Part shown: in pieces, positions 49,101 to 57,782 of the stretch
Layout of the letters: each line of letters starts with the position of its first letter
Position numbering within the stretch: position 1 is the stretch's first letter
Source of the DNA: Mesostigma viride
Taxonomy: Eukaryota > Streptophyta > Mesostigmatophyceae > Mesostigmatales > Mesostigmataceae
DNA: 62,500 nt
Assembly (NCBI GenBank): GCA_009746045.1
Contig: RPFO01000542.1
Span: 828,944 to 891,443, forward strand
Direction: 5' to 3'
Position numbers and translations under genes: made by a program
Notes under the pieces: generated by a model
Database searches by the model: none
What the model was told of the DNA's origin: nothing
What the model saw: only the letters and a program-made list of their open reading frames with translations

Positions 49101-50039
49101 GTCCCCGGATATTACCAACTTCTTAAGCTCCTGTATATATCTGTCAACCTTGCCTTGGGCTTGGTGATCTTCACGACCCACAATCCTTAGGAAAGGCAGA
49201 TCAGAGTATTTGGTCAGGCAGTTAAACTGCAAGTCCATCTGCAGCTTATGAATAACTGCAAACTTCTGCAGAATAACAAGAACTGCGGCATGGAGAGTAT
49301 TCTCATCCCCTGCTGCCATAGGTTCAATTCCAATGTAGCCTGACCATTCATCCACAGCCACCAAGTAAGGCAATTGCCTGTAATTGGTGAAGTAGAGGAT
49401 ATCAGCTTGTAGATTACCCCTACCATCTGCAGGATGCTTTGCATGACGTTTGGAAGGCTTGTTAGCACACAATTGGCACACACAATGTTCTCTGACATCT
49501 TGATAAGCCTGCCAGAGAGCCTTGTTATTAATGGCTTGAACAAGCCTAATGGCATTGTTTCCATGGCCACAGGCATCATGCAAACTCTTAGCCAGAGTCC
49601 TAAGATTAATACAATCATTAGGCTCAGGCTCTTCAGGACATGGACGGGCATCCACGTTCCTGGCAGAGCAAGAGTCCAAGTTTTTATTATCAATATAACA
49701 AGGATTATTGCTCTGAGGAGCTTGACTGTTAACAATATCAATGGGTGCTTGGCTACAAACAGGAGCTGCACCACATGTATTGTTCACAGATACGTTGCTC
49801 ACCTGGGCAACACCATGTGGCATCTGTCTACAACCAGGAGCAGATCCACATGTATTATTTACAGGAAGAGTTCCCTCTGGGGTACTCTTTTTATTCCAGG
49901 CATGGATAGGAATGCCACAAACAGGGGCACTTTTACTGCTGCTCACTGGGGCAGCTTTACGGTCAGTAGGGGTTACTGCTGGAGCCCCTACCACCTGGCA
50001 GGCCTCATCTGCCATGAGTCCACTCTCATCAGCATCCAT
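46110..50039 (-). CDS. Pol of element 3: integrase, protease-like, RT, RNase H
   Basis: The frame shows 1309 codons from ATG 50039. Approximate residues: Cys/Ser/Pro-rich linker 1-145; integrase zinc domain H154, H159, C188, C191; core D213 (QADIL), D269 (LQMDLQF) and D299 (GKVDRYIQEL), where the other elements have Glu; C-terminal module with GKRGYWQG near 409-416; linker 450-620; protease-like DVDTKAEVSV near 630-639 and LIGQPFL near 697-703; RT with IDDFTRAFLHGD 911-922, GLVSSPVIW and ATLHGDDMQRIGP (HGDD 1007-1010); RNase H with DAYTDASQESRSANK near 1149, IDTAECRAYAM near 1198 and VYCDNKPVVSFI near 1237; end NPADAMTKLPRLALNGYQLL. Pol lies in the -1 frame relative to gag. Confidence 0.9.
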   Translation of the reverse strand: MDADESGLMADEACQVVGAPAVTPTDRKAAPVSSSKSAPVCGIPIHAWNKKSTPEGTLPVNNTCGSAPGCRQMPHGVAQVSNVSVNNTCGAAPVCSQAPIDIVNSQAPQSNNPCYIDNKNLDSCSARNVDARPCPEEPEPNDCINLRTLAKSLHDACGHGNNAIRLVQAINNKALWQAYQDVREHCVCQLCANKPSKRHAKHPADGRGNLQADILYFTNYRQLPYLVAVDEWSGYIGIEPMAAGDENTLHAAVLVILQKFAVIHKLQMDLQFNCLTKYSDLPFLRIVGREDHQAQGKVDRYIQELKKLVISGDYPEMFKPTFAVRCLGAAKVENTMNNRFHTIKVRGVPRLVSPRGLAGGLYPDDIMQAWSKQRWAQYAHLCEKDKQRGESLKFEVGDQVIFHKENAPGKRGYWQGPGTITSVDLEMKTADVVWNGTTYHLAWNRLKRDPMNVQENPLEIMAPEEALGSPNLSCPPLASEQAGLQLPERAASHQLEPTTQQAQPKTLTGISQDDMDEADLLDNRVSDQHRKLRPLEHGLETPGQVDNIFQSEQPKLGSNYPGNKPLPLETDGIPAQGRQAEEGLSRLNTQLGKRGNPQELRDIVKKLKPSLKIAKITSLLEKGMDLDGFDVDTKAEVSVTSPFNALLDKYSLEPSPWTIVQDFAGNTDHQVLGNITIPFLGESLTLCVVDGYKGPTLIGQPFLVTPGVTIVDGPNNTKSLLKTHCDPIPLESFRCLLPLEMFQKANWKTACVGSIKGAEWGRDIPPASELVEPAQLSVTSLGLTKRSFAAHSPMSFDDVDLDCHTFAGLEAWRVALARALQEWQTLDVFEGISEPPPNAQMLQLRFVCKMKSKLGEPPIPNARPVVTQFHGTTDFDKEELYTPGLSHPVLRLILSLYLGALDYGLDYGAEIDDFTRAFLHGDPQVARATWQAQRPCCVKTPACWIAEVGHPYMQPKVGWEGLVSSPVIWYETIAPAIQERCQMQQSHLAYCLFVGQSKGQPTWATLHGDDMQRIGPKGWLNETYKRLNDKSPIGTRAWFSKNSQVPYCGIGCTLFQDDKGWHLKLQSAKGYKEKVITQLPKRVTEENAPTVKGQLGWLAATTNPDLAVQSRMPDSVVVGEGRRRLESCLNESPDLVLSGVDWHGRIIIDAYTDASQESRSANKIGARAGCLITIRNEGKQPSLVYWSSNLQRRRFAGIDTAECRAYAMCIRDAIYIRELLLWCLSQIRPQPVIDVRVYCDNKPVVSFIKNERATTTDLDYLVAKELSSHCITIHLPGHSNPADAMTKLPRLALNGYQLLRSMMAGKPLS

Positions 50040-50092
50040 AAGGACGCTGTAGGGGTTATATAAACAGAGAGGATCATCTAGTTTTTCTGCTG
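50040..50092 (-). promoter_or_regulatory. Gag/pol junction of element 3, possible -1 frameshift site
   Basis: In sense the gag end reads G AAA AAC TAG. The -1 frame is open across this point and runs into the pol ATG at 50039. Reinitiation at that ATG is the alternative. Confidence 0.45.
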
Positions 50093-51319
50093 CTGCTTCC
50101 TCTTGCGGCCACGAGAGGTATTGCCACCCCGCGGCTGAGAAGCATCACCACCACGCGGCTGGGAAGCGTCACCACCACGCGGCTGAGAAGCGTCGCCACC
50201 ACGAAGGGCACCGCTCTTGACGGCTTGGGAGATCTGCTGCAGCAGCTTGAGGACCTCCATCTGGGTATCCTTGGGTCCAGCGCCCGCCTTGCTCCTGCAG
50301 GCAGACGCATCATGTCCAGAATTGCCACAAGACTTGCACTTGCGAAAGTAGCAATCCTTAGCCAGATGGTTAGTCCTATTACAGAAAGTGCAGGGAGGGA
50401 AGGACTCAGAATTAGCGACAACCTTACCCTTACATGCGCGGCGTGTGTGCCCGGGCTGCCCGCAGTTGTAGCAGAAGATTTCCCGTTGCTGCTCCATCAC
50501 CATGGCGACACGAGGCACCTCCGCGGCACCTCCTTCTCTGGAAACACGGGTTTGATTCGTCAGGAGCTCCTTGAGGTGAGCTCTGCATCGGTGAGTGTCG
50601 CACAGGTAACCGCGGCAGTTGGCGACCAAATTCCGCTTCTCGGATTCGGACAGAGCACAGTTTTGGATCCATCGGAGATTCACCGCCTCGTCAGGCCACC
50701 GGAGCCCCTGCTTCTCCAGCATGTCGTAGTAAGAGTTGAGGTGCTCGATGATGGTCTGCCCGGGCTTCGGCTTTGCATCTACAAATTCCTCGATCTCGTC
50801 GCAGGTTTTGGCAGTGATAGAACGAAGAAAAGTCTCCCTCGCTCGGCGCAGAAACTCGAACGGCGACCACCGCAGACGCTGTGCTCTATCCAGCAGCGAA
50901 ATCCACTCTGGGTGGTTTTTCTCGCGGTCTCCCAGCGGGGTTCCACGAAGAAACTCCAGCCAGTCCGGAATGATGTCTCGGTTGCCCGCGAGCCTGCGGA
51001 AAAACGGCCCAAGAGAGCTTACAAAGCGATCCCGGTCTGCTTGAATAGCACCAGGCACCAGCGGGGCTGGAACCCATTTCTTGATTGCCGACAGCAGCTT
51101 CGCCTCTTGAAGCAAGGTCTCCCGCCGAAGCACCTTATCACGCGCACGCTGGTTGTCACTACTAGTACTTCCCTGCCCGCAGCCCTCCTCCCGGGGCTGG
51201 TCGGACATATTCTTATTGTCATCCCTGTGCTCGCCTGGGCCAGGGTCGACAGAAAATTGAGCCGGTCCGTGCTCACCAGGGCCAGACCTCTGCTCTGAAA
51301 GATTGTCGTCCGAAGACAT
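50078..51319 (-). CDS. Gag of element 3 with three zinc knuckles
   Basis: The gene encodes 413 residues from ATG 51319, only 13 bp inside the 5' LTR. The N-terminal 60 residues are acidic and disordered, followed by a helical capsid-like domain (LLQEAKLLSAIKKWVP...SEKRNLVANCRGYL). Three CCHC knuckles follow: CYNCGQPGHTRRAC, CTFCNRTNHLAKDC and CKSCGNSGHDASAC. The C-terminus carries three copies of GGDASQPR and a basic KRKQQQKN end. Gag would coat the RNA and build particles. The last codons, CAG AAA AAC TAG, form a possible -1 slippery site leading into pol. The frame is intact. Confidence 0.85.
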   Translation of the reverse strand: MSSDDNLSEQRSGPGEHGPAQFSVDPGPGEHRDDNKNMSDQPREEGCGQGSTSSDNQRARDKVLRRETLLQEAKLLSAIKKWVPAPLVPGAIQADRDRFVSSLGPFFRRLAGNRDIIPDWLEFLRGTPLGDREKNHPEWISLLDRAQRLRWSPFEFLRRARETFLRSITAKTCDEIEEFVDAKPKPGQTIIEHLNSYYDMLEKQGLRWPDEAVNLRWIQNCALSESEKRNLVANCRGYLCDTHRCRAHLKELLTNQTRVSREGGAAEVPRVAMVMEQQREIFCYNCGQPGHTRRACKGKVVANSESFPPCTFCNRTNHLAKDCYFRKCKSCGNSGHDASACRSKAGAGPKDTQMEVLKLLQQISQAVKSGALRGGDASQPRGGDASQPRGGDASQPRGGNTSRGRKRKQQQKN

Positions 51320-51332
51320 TGCAATGAATACA

Positions 51333-51814
51333 AGTTGCAAATAAATGGAATGCGATGTAAATCAGAAAGCATGAAATGAACGTTGTGTTTATTGTTCTCA
51401 TACGTTATTGTCGTTGCTGCATAATTCGTCTTCGTTGCGCATATATTCTATTGCGCTTGGCACCTTCATCAGTCTTGCTGAATATCCTACGTGGACATGC
51501 ATTCCGTGTAGTTCAGTGCATGCCGCGTGTTAGATACTTCTAGAATCCTCTAGGAGGTACCAAGGCAGATGCGCATACATAATAGGCCGATAGTCGGCTC
51601 AGTCCTATTGACAGTACTACACCGGCCCTTGACCAGCCGGTGACGTGGAGGCCTGGGAGACGCCCACATATTCTACGTGGCGTTATCCCATTGGCGAGTA
51701 CTAGTGAAGTACAGCCATTGGCCCAATACTACAATAAAGTATATTGTAGTAATCTGTACAAGATCCTCTATCTCTGAGGACCCATGTGGACCCTAGATGG
51801 GTCTCCAACCAACT
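51333..51814 (-). repeat. 5' LTR of element 3
   Basis: It is 482 bp. The first internal sense bases are TGTATTCATTGCA, with no TGG-type primer site. Confidence 0.9.
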
Positions 51815-52707
51815 TTTATGTAATTAATGATGAGGATTCAGGCTCCCATGGTGTCATCATGGCTTGTCTACGTACATGGTTGGCATTTATGTAATTAATG
51901 AGGAGGATTCAGGCTCCCATGGTGTCTCCATGGCTGGCCTACGTACATGGTTGGCATTTATGTAATTCATGAGGAGGATTTAGGCTCCCATGGTGTCATC
52001 ATGGCTGGCCTACGTACATGGATGGCATGTACTTTTTTAATGATGAGGATTCAGGCTCCCATGGTGTCATCATGGCCCGTCTACGTACATGAATGGCATT
52101 TATGTAATTAATGATGAGGATTCAGGCTCCCATGGTGTCATCATGGCCCGTCTACGTACATGGATGGCATTTATGTAATTAATGATGAGGATTCAGGCTC
52201 CCATGGGGTCATCATGGCTTGTCTACCTACATGGTTGGCATTTATGTAATTAATGAGGAGGATTCAGGCTCCCATGGTGTCATCATGGCTGGCCTACGTA
52301 CATGGATGTCAAAGAAAAAAAAATGATGAGGATTCAGGCTCCCATGGTGTCATCATGGCTGGCCTACGTATGTACATGGATGTCTCATTAAAAAAATGAT
52401 GAGGATTCAGGCTCCCATGGTGTCATCATGGCTTGTCTACCTACATTGTTGGCATGTATGTAATTAATGATGAGGATTCAGGCTCCCATGGTGTCATCAT
52501 GGCCCGTCTACGTACATGGATGTCAAAGAAAAAAAAATGACGAGGATTCAGGCTCCCATGGTGTCATCATGGCTGGCCTACGTACATGGATGTCTCATTA
52601 AAAAAATGATGAGGATTCAGGCTCCCATGGTGTCATCATGGCCCGTCTACGTACATGGTTGGCATTTATGTAATTAATGATGAGGATTCAGGCTCCCATG
52701 GTGTCAT
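51815..52707 (-). repeat. Satellite array, block 5 (inverted)
   Basis: About 12-13 units in reverse orientation end at the ATGGTGTCAT target duplication of the LINE (52698-52707). Confidence 0.95.
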
Positions 52708-53003
52708 AGAAAATCCCTAGGCATCATTCTGGCCCGCGAAAATTATGCCGAGCTATGGCTGCCGAGAATGCTCATAACTTTCGACTCAGGCCATGAAATT
52801 TAGTCGGGTTTGTTGCATTCGACTCGTCTTTTGACGACGAACATGCTGGTATAATTTCCGGCAGCTATCGTCCCCGATTTCGTACGTTCTCGACCTCGGC
52901 CTGCCCAGCAGATATCGCTATTTTCGAATCGACATGGCGGCATCCTCTTCGTGAATAGCACACCTGCGCCCCCCGCCCAGCATTCGACATCTTCCCCGCA
53001 GCT

Positions 53004-54092
53004 ATGGAGACCGCTACGACACCTGCCGCCCCAGAAAACCGCTCGCTGGAAGACATTCTTGCCGCAGCCAGCCCCCTCGCCGGCACCGCTCCCGCCGCTC
53101 CCAAGAAGCCGCGTACTACGGAAATCACTTCCATGGCCGTCGAGGCTACCCCCACGCCTGAAACGTCACCGCTCTCACCGTCTGCTTTAACCAAATATAC
53201 AAGCCTCGGTCGCCTGCAACCGGCCGACATTGCGGCAATTTTCACCATGTCGGTCGACGACGTGAGGAAAATCCTCAAACTCCGCCACGAAGCCGAAGAC
53301 AACATCCGCAACCCCGAGACCGGCGCAGTTGAGGATGACCCCTCCGCGGAGTGGCGGCACTGGGACGACAATCAGCTACGCACCTCCTGCCTCTTTACAT
53401 GCTGCCCTGAACTCTGCAAACCGCTGGCGACCATCGCGGCCGCATCCGACACCTCGGCCGATGCCGACACCCCTGCCGGCGCAGCCGACTCCACTGAGCT
53501 GCAGGCGCTCACCTCTGAGCTCAAGTCTGTGCAAGGTGCGCTCAAGTCTTTGGCTGCTAACTCTGCTGTCACCCAAGCCACATTGCTGGAATTAAAGGCG
53601 GCCATGGCCACCTCCCCCCCCAAGCGGGTCACGTTCGCGGATGCGGCGGGGAAGAACCTGGATGCCATAGTCGCCCAGGCGGCTAAGTCGGCTGCCACCG
53701 CAGTCGCGTCACAGAATGTGGCTCAGCTCCGCCAACGCAATATCATTCTCAAGGATTTTGAGAGGGGCAAGCATGACACCGCACGCGCACTTACCGAGGC
53801 CTTGCGGGGACCCGCGTTCTTGGGGTTGCTGCAGCTGCAGGATCACGTGACCATTGAAAGGGCCATTCGCCTGCCAGGCCCAGCTGGCCTGGTTTTGGTC
53901 ACCATGGCCCACGTGAACGACCAGAAACGGGTCATGGGCGCCCGTCGCCTGCTCAAGGGCAGCCCCATCAGCATGGACGAGGACTACACCCCTGCACAGC
54001 TGGCGGCAAGGAGCAAGGTCTGGAATCACGCGAAGGTCGTGGCCATCCGGGATGGGTACGTACAGGGGGGAAGCGTGTGCAGATGCGTTTGA
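53004..54092 (+). CDS. LINE ORF1 protein
   Basis: The frame shows 362 codons. The N-terminal 60 residues are Ala/Pro-rich; LQPADIAAIFTMSVDDVRKILKLRHEAEDNI follows as a helical segment, then a possible coiled coil (STELQALTSELKSVQGALKSLAANS...TQATLLELKAAMA) and a globular end (ILKDFERGKHDTARALTEALRG...LPGPAGLVLVTMAHVNDQKRVMGARRLLKG) that may be an RNA-binding RRM-like fold. A one-base deletion in the G-run at 54065-54070 cuts it; the other frame continues KRVQMRLKTDGRWVAYFEGV to a stop at 54211. Expected role: RNA binding and chaperone. No zinc knuckle seen. Confidence 0.65.
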   Translation: METATTPAAPENRSLEDILAAASPLAGTAPAAPKKPRTTEITSMAVEATPTPETSPLSPSALTKYTSLGRLQPADIAAIFTMSVDDVRKILKLRHEAEDNIRNPETGAVEDDPSAEWRHWDDNQLRTSCLFTCCPELCKPLATIAAASDTSADADTPAGAADSTELQALTSELKSVQGALKSLAANSAVTQATLLELKAAMATSPPKRVTFADAAGKNLDAIVAQAAKSAATAVASQNVAQLRQRNIILKDFERGKHDTARALTEALRGPAFLGLLQLQDHVTIERAIRLPGPAGLVLVTMAHVNDQKRVMGARRLLKGSPISMDEDYTPAQLAARSKVWNHAKVVAIRDGYVQGGSVCRCV

Positions 54093-54285
54093 AGACGGAT
54101 GGTCGCTGGGTTGCCTACTTTGAAGGTGTTGAGATTAACACCACGGGTGCAGAGTCTCGTAGTGAGAAGTCTCGTGGTGAGAAGCGTGCTGCCCCTGGTG
54201 GTGACCAGTAGGTAGACAACCTTCCTCGTCGGCTCGCGGCTAACAGGCTTCGGAGACAGCCTCTAAACAGTCCCGTTCCACTACC

Positions 54286-55970
54286 ATGCCTCGACCTAAC
54301 CGTCGGGTGAAAGCCATGGTGGTGCCGGTATTTCGGGCCACAACCTCATCTGTCAAATGTCAGATTCGTAAAACCCAACGTTTGCTCGATTACCTACGCC
54401 TCGGCGTTGTGCAATCAGCCCCAACCCCGAATACCCCGAGCAAGCGGCAGGCTCGCATCCTACGCTTGCAGGACAAAATAAATGCGATGAAAAGCACTAT
54501 TTCCACCGCTTCACTTCCCCCCTCCGTTTCACCCCCACCTCCACCCCCCGCCGCATCCACCCCCATCATCCATCGTCGTCCTCCCCTGGTGGGCCAGCAG
54601 GCATCCTTGGCCCTTGCCACTTTTAACACCCGCACACTGCTAGATGACGACCATAGCTGCCGGGTAGAGGAGCTAGTCGCATTCTGCATTGAGCATCGTG
54701 TATCTATATTAGGCGTCCAGGAACACCGCCGCACGGTGCCACTTGGCATGGTGAGCACTGCTCGCTTGGCGGGTGGCTGGAGGTTTTACTTTGCTGGCAG
54801 CGGTACGTCTGGCCAAGGTGGTGTTGGTCTTTTGTGTTCGCCGCTGGCAGTTGCTAGCCTCAGCACGCTTAAGTTTCTAACGCCACGCCTTATGGTAGCA
54901 CACTTCACCTCCGTCGAGGGGCGGTCTAAACACCACCTCACGGTGGGGGTGGGCTACGCACCCCATAGTGGTCTACCTGCGTTGGAACGCCAGAAGTTCT
55001 TCGAGGACTTGCATAGCCTTGAGGGGGCCACCCCGGCCCGCCACTTTTTGGTTATGCTGCTAGACGCCAATGCCACGCTCCCCGTGGGTACTGCTGGCAG
55101 TCGCTTTGCGCCTGCTGACACTGCTGCTAATGACAACACTCCCCTGTTTTCTGCCTTTTTGCGGGATAGCGGGATGGTTGCTGTCAACTGCCACTTCCAA
55201 CGTCCCTCCCAGGACTTGGTCACTTTTCGTGGCCCTAACGGCCGTCAGGCCTGTCTGGACTACGTGGTGGTACGGCAGCCCAGGTGTACCTCGGTTCTGG
55301 ACACCCGAGTGTTCGACACGCCCACGGTGTGCTCTGACCACCGGTTGGTGCGCGCGACCCTTCGGCTCCGGTTCCACGTCCCCGCGCGCCGCGCCCCAGT
55401 GGTCCGCCCTGACTGGTCTGCTCTACGTCCGGTCAAGGGAGATCCTGAGGACTGGACGGACGCCGAGCACGAGCGGAACTGGTGCCGACGGAAGTACCTG
55501 TCGGCACTGGACGCCCGGGCGGACGTCGACGAGCTGGACAATGGTGCCCCCAACGCAGCCATTTTTGCGGGCTTTGCGGCCCGTGCCCCGTTGCTGGCGG
55601 CCCGGCACCTGCCGGTCATGCCCCGCCGCCGCCCCGGCCCGCTCTACCGCCAGGACCCCAAGGTCTTGGCCGCCCGGCACCGCCTCAAGCGTAACCGGGA
55701 CCCGCTGCAGAAACCATTGCTCAAGGCCGCCCTTGTGGAGGCCTACGAGCACGCTCAGGACGCGGAGGCGGCCCAGTGCATCGCGGATGCCAAGGCCTGC
55801 CAGGCTCGCAACCAGGGCAAGGACATGTGGTACCACCTCGACCGGCTCGGCGGCCGGCGGCAGCGCACCCCGGTGGAGCACACGGGGGACGGCACGGCGC
55901 CGGTAAGCCTTGACCGCTGGTTGGCCCACAATGTTTCCTTGACCGGTGGGGCTCGCGCCCCCCCCCGCCG
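54286..55970 (+). CDS. LINE ORF2, AP-endonuclease domain and linker
   Basis: The frame runs from ATG 54286 to 56067, with authentic sequence to the C-run near 55962-55972. Apurinic-endonuclease-type motifs are: LALATFNTRTL near 105, SILGVQEHRRT near 145, GVGYAPHSG, VMLLDANATL near 262, QACLDYVVVR near 325 and CSDHRLVRATL near 350. It nicks the target DNA to prime reverse transcription. A Pro/Arg-rich linker leads to the RT. The frameshift fits one missing C. Confidence 0.8.
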
Positions 55971-57782
55971 CTTCACCCCGAGACGGCCGCCCGCCTCGGG
56001 GTCGCCGGACCCCCGCCGCCGCCAGCGCCCCCCTCCTCGGCCGCGGACTACCAAGTCCCCGCCTTGAAGGAGGGCTGCCTTGCCACCAACGACGTCGTCC
56101 ACCCCTTCACTTTGGAGGAATTGGACGGCGCCCTTGCTCGCCTGCGGTACGATGCGGCGGTCGGTGCCGACCACCTTTCTGCTGAGCTGCTGAAGACCCC
56201 TGATCTGGCGGTTAGGGATCTTCTGCTGGCGTTCTGCAACCGTGTCCTGCTCTCTGCCGAGCCTCCGCCTGCTGAGTGGCAGACGGCCATCCGCGTCATG
56301 CTGTACAAGAAGGGCTCTGCTGCTGACCCCGGTAACTACCGGGGTGTCTGCCTCCAGAGCGCCGCGCTGAAGGTCTTCATGCGCATGATGCTGCACAGGC
56401 TCCGCGCCGCGCTGGACCCACACCTGGGTGAGTCTCAGATGGGTTTCCGTAGTGGTCGTAACACTGTCATGGCTGTGTTTGTCGCGCGCCGGTTGATGGA
56501 GGAGGTGCGTCGCCTTCCCCCTGACAGTTTGCCGCTGGTCCTCATTTTTGTTGACTATATCAAGGCCTTTGACACGGTCCTCTGGGAGGCTCTTTGGGCC
56601 ATCCTAGCTCTGGACCGCGTGCCACCAGCGTTTATTGCTGCCATTCGCCGACTGTATGAGGGCTCACAGGCAGTAGTGCGGACTGCGGAAGGCACCACCC
56701 CACCATTCCCCCTTCACCACGGGGTGTGGCAAGGTTGTGTCCTGTCTCCATACCTGTTCATTATTGTCGTGGACCACGTCATGCGCCAGGCGCGTGCGCG
56801 CTTTACTGCTCTTAAGGGGTTCGAGCCAGGCTTGGACATCCTTAACGAGCGTGGGCACGGCGGGGTTAGCACGGGTTACCGCCTGGCTGACCTGATTTAT
56901 GCGGACGACACCACCCTCATCGCGCGCCCCGAGCACATTCAGACCTGGCTGGACTGTCTGGGCCTGGAGGCGAGGGCGGTGGGGTTGGAGATTAGTGTCA
57001 AAACTGAGGCGATGGTGATTGGGGCCTCCAGTCGCCCACCGCTGCCGCGCCTGCTAGACGGGACGGAGGTCCCACTCCGCGACCGCTTCAAGCTGTTGGG
57101 GAGTTGGCTTCCGGACACTGCCGACGATGTGGACACCCGCATCGGCCTTTCCTGGGCCAAGCTCCGTTCGCTCAACACCTACTGGCGCTCCAAGGGCCTG
57201 GACGAGCACCGCAAGCGCATGCTCTTCAAGGTCCTCGTCCTCACGGTGCTCACGTATGGCGCCGAGGCGTGGACACTCACGGCAACACTGGCAGCCAAGC
57301 TAGACGGCACGGTAACCCGGATGCTCCGACAGGTCCTGAATGTCGGGTTTTCTCAGCGTAGGTCCTTAGAGTCTTTGTATCACGGTATGCCGCGTATTTC
57401 GGACGAGATTAGACAGCGTAGGATAGCATTTGTAGGACATCTTGCTCGCACCAGCCAGGTCGACACCGCCCTTGGTCTGGCCGGTCCCCAGCGGCTCGGC
57501 CAACCGGGGCGGCACATTTTGACCTGGCCTGGCCCCAAGAACATTCCTAAAAAGGTAGGGAAACATGCCATGACCTATACCCAGATGTTGCTGGACGACC
57601 TAGTGGTCCCAGCCCAGTTTGAGTACCGCATCCACTCTCTCTCCCGTCTTTGGACTGCCAATTGCAGGACAAGACGCGGTGGAAGAAGATTGTCAAGGCG
57701 CACACGCCAGCCCCTGTGGGCAAGCCGCCCCCCCCCAAACGGAGGAGCCGTTTTGATGAGTAGCGTAGATAGGCTTTTCTAG
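55971..57782 (+). CDS. LINE ORF2, reverse transcriptase domain
   Basis: The frame is continuous from the C-run to 57782; the annotated 572 codons start at a TTG at 56064. RT blocks are: PPAEWQTAIRVMLYKKGS...GNYRGVCLQS, ESQMGFRSGRNT, LIFVDYIKAFD, HHGVWQGCVLSP, LADLIYADDTTLIA (catalytic YADD) and FKLLGSWLPD. The C-terminal region has SRMLRQVL-like helical sequence and RRIAFVGHLARTS, a block common after the RT in RTE/CR1-like elements. It synthesises the cDNA at the target. Intact apart from the break at its N-terminal join. Confidence 0.85.
   Translation, partial: LHPETAARLGVAGPPPPPAPPSSAADYQVPALKEGCLATNDVVHPFTLEELDGALARLRYDAAVGADHLSAELLKTPDLAVRDLLLAFCNRVLLSAEPPPAEWQTAIRVMLYKKGSAADPGNYRGVCLQSAALKVFMRMMLHRLRAALDPHLGESQMGFRSGRNTVMAVFVARRLMEEVRRLPPDSLPLVLIFVDYIKAFDTVLWEALWAILALDRVPPAFIAAIRRLYEGSQAVVRTAEGTTPPFPLHHGVWQGCVLSPYLFIIVVDHVMRQARARFTALKGFEPGLDILNERGHGGVSTGYRLADLIYADDTTLIARPEHIQTWLDCLGLEARAVGLEISVKTEAMVIGASSRPPLPRLLDGTEVPLRDRFKLLGSWLPDTADDVDTRIGLSWAKLRSLNTYWRSKGLDEHRKRMLFKVLVLTVLTYGAEAWTLTATLAAKLDGTVTRMLRQVLNVGFSQRRSLESLYHGMPRISDEIRQRRIAFVGHLARTSQVDTALGLAGPQRLGQPGRHILTWPGPKNIPKKVGKHAMTYTQMLLDDLVVPAQFEYRIHSLSRLWTANCRTRRGGRRLSRRTRQPLWASRPPPNGGAVLMSSVDRLF

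Larger units (their letters stand above)
45360..51814 (-). mobile_element. Intact-looking copia-like LTR retrotransposon, element 3
   Basis: Two 482-bp LTRs (45360-45841 and 51333-51814) look identical. The target duplication TTTAT is at 45355-45359 and 51815-51819. The LTR begins AGTTGGTTGG and ends GCAACT in sense. Gag and pol are both complete. It is the best reference copy of the lineage in this window. Confidence 0.95.
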
